This document shows, one piece after another, positions 31,641 through 33,743 of a stretch of 33,743 nt of DNA (within the stretch, counting starts at the first letter, position 1; each line of letters begins with the position of its first letter). Location of the stretch: the NCBI GenBank assembly GCA_016185075.1, contig JACPOH010000065.1, positions 1 through 33,743 on the forward strand, read 5' to 3'. The notes beneath the pieces were generated by a model. The model was not told the origin of the DNA. It searched no databases and was given only the letters and a program-made list of their open reading frames with translations. Made by a program: the position numbers and the translations under genes. This DNA comes from Aquabacterium sp. (GTDB taxonomy: Bacteria > Pseudomonadota > Gammaproteobacteria > Burkholderiales > Burkholderiaceae_C).

Positions 31641-33170
31641 ATGCGTGCACCCAGAACCCATCGAGCCCGCCGCCCGGCGCGCGCCGCTGTCGAACCTCGC
31701 CGGGGCCTGCTGGCCAAGTCCGTGCTGGCGGGGGCGCTTGCCCTGTTGTTGCCGAACGCGCACGCGGCGTGGGATACGTATATCAAGGGGGCATTCGGGC
31801 CCGTGGTGAACTGGCCCTTGATCCCGATCCACGTCGTGTTGCTGCCCGATGGCCGTGTGCTGGGTTATGGCACGGACGGCAAGGGCAACCAGACGGGGCA
31901 GTTCACCTACGACGTCTGGGACCCGAGCAAAGGCACCGGCGTGGACGCCCACCTGACTTTGCCCAACACCACCGGCACCGACACCTTCTGCAGCGGCCAG
32001 ATCGTGCTGCCGGCCAGTGGCGCGGTGCTGTTGACGGGCGGCGACAAGACGGTCAACAACGTCCGCAACTATTCGGTCAACGACGTCAACCTGTTTGACT
32101 ACCGTTCTTCAGCCCTGTATTCGGCTCAGCAGCCCATGAACTACCTGCGCTGGTATCCAACCGTGTTGACCACGGCAGCGGGTGAAGTGCTGGTGCTGGG
32201 CGGGCGCATCGACCCCGACACGCCCACGCCCACGCCGGAGGTCTACACCGAAGGCCGCGGCTGGCGCACCTTGTCGTCGGCCACCAGCGACGATGCCTAT
32301 GGCCTCAAGAACTGGAGCTACCCGCGCGCCTGGCAGGCGCCCAACGGCAAGGTCTTCATCGCCACCAAGTGGGGCGGTACCTACTACCTTGATCCAGCGG
32401 GCACCGGCAAGCTCGAGAAGACCAGCCTGACCCTGCCGGCCAGCGACGAGTACCTCACCAGCGTGATGTACACACCGGGCAAGATCCTGTCGCTGCGCAA
32501 GCTCAACAAGGCCGTGGTGATCGACATCACCGGCGCCACGCCCAAGGCCACGAGCGTGATCGGTGTCGGGCAGGATCGCTTTCATGGCTCTGCGACCGTC
32601 CTGGCCGATGGCAAGGTGTTTGTCAATGGTGGCTCGATGGTGAGCAACGTGGCCAATGGGGTGGCCTACACGGCCAAGATCTGGAACCCGGCCAACAGCG
32701 GCTGGACCACGGCCGCCACGGCCAGCAAGATGCGCCTGTACCACTCGGTGTCCTTGCTGCTGCCCGATGCGCGCGTGCTGACGGCAGGTGGTGGTGCACC
32801 AGGCCCCGTCATCAACCTCAATGCCGAGATCTACACGCCGCCTTACCTGTACCAGCAGGATTGGTCAGGCACACTGGCGACACGGCCTGTGATCACGGCG
32901 GCACCCGCGACGGCCACCTGGGGGCAATCGATCGCGGTGTCCACCAATGTGAGCGGTATCAGCAAGGTCACCCTGGTCAAGACGGGCTCGGCCACGCACA
33001 CGGTGGACTTCGACCAGCGCTTCATGACACTGGACTACACCGCCTCGGGCCAGAACCTGAGCGTGACGATGCCCGCTTCGGCCAACGTGGCACCGCCGGG
33101 TTATTACATGCTCTTCGTGTTCAACAGTGCGGGCGTGCCGTCTGTGGCGAAGATCATCAAGCTGAACTGA
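31641..33170 (+). CDS. Exported copper-radical oxidase (galactose/glyoxal oxidase family, DUF1929)
   Basis: A 509-residue precursor with a long Arg-rich N-terminus and a signal peptide cleaved near AHA (about residue 42), then a kelch-type beta-propeller and a C-terminal galactose-oxidase early-set-like (DUF1929) domain. By alignment from memory to galactose oxidase, all copper ligands are present: Cys117 (DTFCSG) to pair with Tyr172 (RWYPTVL) as the thioether cofactor, Tyr367-His368 (LYHSVSLLLPD) and His453 (THTVDFDQR). PGYYMLFVFNSAGVPSVAK closes the domain. Such enzymes oxidise alcohols or aldehydes and make H2O2 outside the cell; fungal forms are best known and some Streptomyces have GlxA. 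The ATG at 31641 is preferred over the TTG at 31605. It is followed by a strong terminator. Confidence 0.92.
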   Translation: MRAPRTHRARRPARAAVEPRRGLLAKSVLAGALALLLPNAHAAWDTYIKGAFGPVVNWPLIPIHVVLLPDGRVLGYGTDGKGNQTGQFTYDVWDPSKGTGVDAHLTLPNTTGTDTFCSGQIVLPASGAVLLTGGDKTVNNVRNYSVNDVNLFDYRSSALYSAQQPMNYLRWYPTVLTTAAGEVLVLGGRIDPDTPTPTPEVYTEGRGWRTLSSATSDDAYGLKNWSYPRAWQAPNGKVFIATKWGGTYYLDPAGTGKLEKTSLTLPASDEYLTSVMYTPGKILSLRKLNKAVVIDITGATPKATSVIGVGQDRFHGSATVLADGKVFVNGGSMVSNVANGVAYTAKIWNPANSGWTTAATASKMRLYHSVSLLLPDARVLTAGGGAPGPVINLNAEIYTPPYLYQQDWSGTLATRPVITAAPATATWGQSIAVSTNVSGISKVTLVKTGSATHTVDFDQRFMTLDYTASGQNLSVTMPASANVAPPGYYMLFVFNSAGVPSVAKIIKLN

Positions 33171-33191
33171 TTTTTCGCGACCCCAGACGAC

Positions 33192-33227
33192 AAACGCCGC
33201 GCAGGCCACCGCGCGGCGTTTTGTTTT
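33192..33227. terminator. Bidirectional intrinsic terminator between convergent genes
   Basis: An 11-bp perfect inverted repeat (AAACGCCGCGC / GCGCGGCGTTT) with an 8-nt loop is followed by TTGTTTT on the plus strand. It separates the convergent oxidase and PEP-CTERM genes, 21 nt after the oxidase stop; the A-run on the left arm gives a U-tract for the minus-strand transcript as well. Confidence 0.88.
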
Positions 33228-33238
33228 GGCGCGGCCGT

Positions 33239-33743
33239 TTACTTGGCGCGGCGGCGCAGGCTCACGCCCATGATGGCCAGGCTGCAGGCGGCCAGGGCAA
33301 GGTTGGTGGGTTCGGGGACGGCAGCGATGTTGTCCAGGCCGGCCACGTTGGCCGTGGCGCTCAGGTCAAATGACAAGGCCGTGCCCGAGAAGCTGAAGTT
33401 GGCGGCGGTCCAGTTGCTGTAGTTCGTCGTGTTGGCCACCAGGTCGAAGGTGCCGAGCAGCGTGCCCGTGCCGTTGAGACCCGAGTAAGCCTTGACGGCG
33501 CCGATCACGTCGGTGGGGGTCGAGTAGAAGAAGGTCAGCAGGCCGTCCACGCCGCCTGCCACGTTCATGAAGGCGGTGGTGTTGGTCACACCGTCGAGCT
33601 GGGCCATGGCCACGCCCAGGGGCGAAGGTGCGTTGCTGTAGTACGGGTCGAAGGCGGGGTCATTGGACACGCCGAGCACGTTGGTGAAGGTCACGCCCTT
33701 TGCAGCGTACTGGTTGTCAACGGCCTCGCCATAGGCCCAGTTC
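33239..33743 (-). CDS. PEP-CTERM exported protein, 5' partial
   Basis: The frame is open to the right edge (first visible residues NWAYGEAVDNQYAAKGVTF), so the start lies outside and about 167 residues are seen. The C-terminus is a PEP-CTERM signal: VPEP, a hydrophobic helix (NLALAACSLAIMGVSL) and RRRAK, so it would be processed by an exosortase. The visible body is Thr/Asn/Ser-rich with beta-strand patterns (FSFSGTALSFDLSATANVAGLDNI), typical of PEP-CTERM surface proteins of unknown function. It is convergent with the copper-radical oxidase gene and separated from it by a strong terminator. Confidence 0.93.
   Translation of the reverse strand, partial: NWAYGEAVDNQYAAKGVTFTNVLGVSNDPAFDPYYSNAPSPLGVAMAQLDGVTNTTAFMNVAGGVDGLLTFFYSTPTDVIGAVKAYSGLNGTGTLLGTFDLVANTTNYSNWTAANFSFSGTALSFDLSATANVAGLDNIAAVPEPTNLALAACSLAIMGVSLRRRAK

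Overview
The window is GC-rich, densely packed chromosomal DNA from a betaproteobacterium, most likely of the order Burkholderiales (Aquabacterium/Leptothrix/Rubrivivax-like). This rests on the gene families: a Tat-exported HiPIP, an intracellular PHB depolymerase close to the Ralstonia PhaZ type, PEP-CTERM (exosortase-sorted) exported proteins, a LemA/TPM-domain cluster, a MatB-type malonyl-CoA ligase and a liv-type amino acid ABC transporter. There are no rRNA or tRNA genes, phage, insertion sequences or CRISPR arrays. It reads as a core-metabolism region with some accessory genes.

Layout. 1-5.0 kb: 3' part of a membrane-anchored GGDEF-EAL protein, a HiPIP gene, a divergent MerR-type regulator with an unusual Cys-containing C-terminus, and a fused ABC exporter. 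5.0-8.0 kb: a two-TM ion channel with an RCK domain and a non-canonical selectivity filter, a PPK2 polyphosphate kinase, and a divergent PlsC-like acyltransferase. 8.0-11.1 kb: a tight minus-strand operon of malonyl-CoA synthetase, class II aldolase-family protein and an anchored protein of unknown function. 11.2-13.2 kb: a broken GAF-PAS-PAS-GAF-GGDEF diguanylate cyclase gene. 13.5-18.1 kb: a DUF302-like protein, an acyl-CoA synthetase, an S4 RNA-binding protein, a ribbon-helix-helix protein with a histone-H1-like tail, and an aldehyde dehydrogenase followed by a strong intrinsic terminator.

18.2-21.7 kb: livHMGF, in which livG has lost its ABC signature region through an out-of-frame internal deletion. 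21.7-24.2 kb: a HIT protein, a 2Fe-2S/FAD oxidoreductase and a YeeZ-like SDR protein. 24.3-29.1 kb: a PEP-CTERM GDSL esterase, endonuclease III coupled to a DUF3617 protein, the LemA-TPM-TPM operon and a small orphan. 29.3-33.7 kb: an RnfB-like ferredoxin, PHB depolymerase, a copper-radical (galactose/glyoxal oxidase family) oxidase with all its ligands, and the 3' part of a PEP-CTERM protein.

Functional themes are storage and CoA chemistry (PHB depolymerase, PPK2, MatB, acyl-CoA synthetase, aldehyde dehydrogenase), c-di-GMP signalling (one gene apparently intact, one broken), and export to the envelope. The points most worth checking are the two out-of-frame gene interruptions (real lesions or assembly errors), the SGDS filter of the ion channel, the RHH/H1-tail protein, the regulator next to the HiPIP gene and the copper-radical oxidase. 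I did not find a clear multi-gene system that is obviously new.
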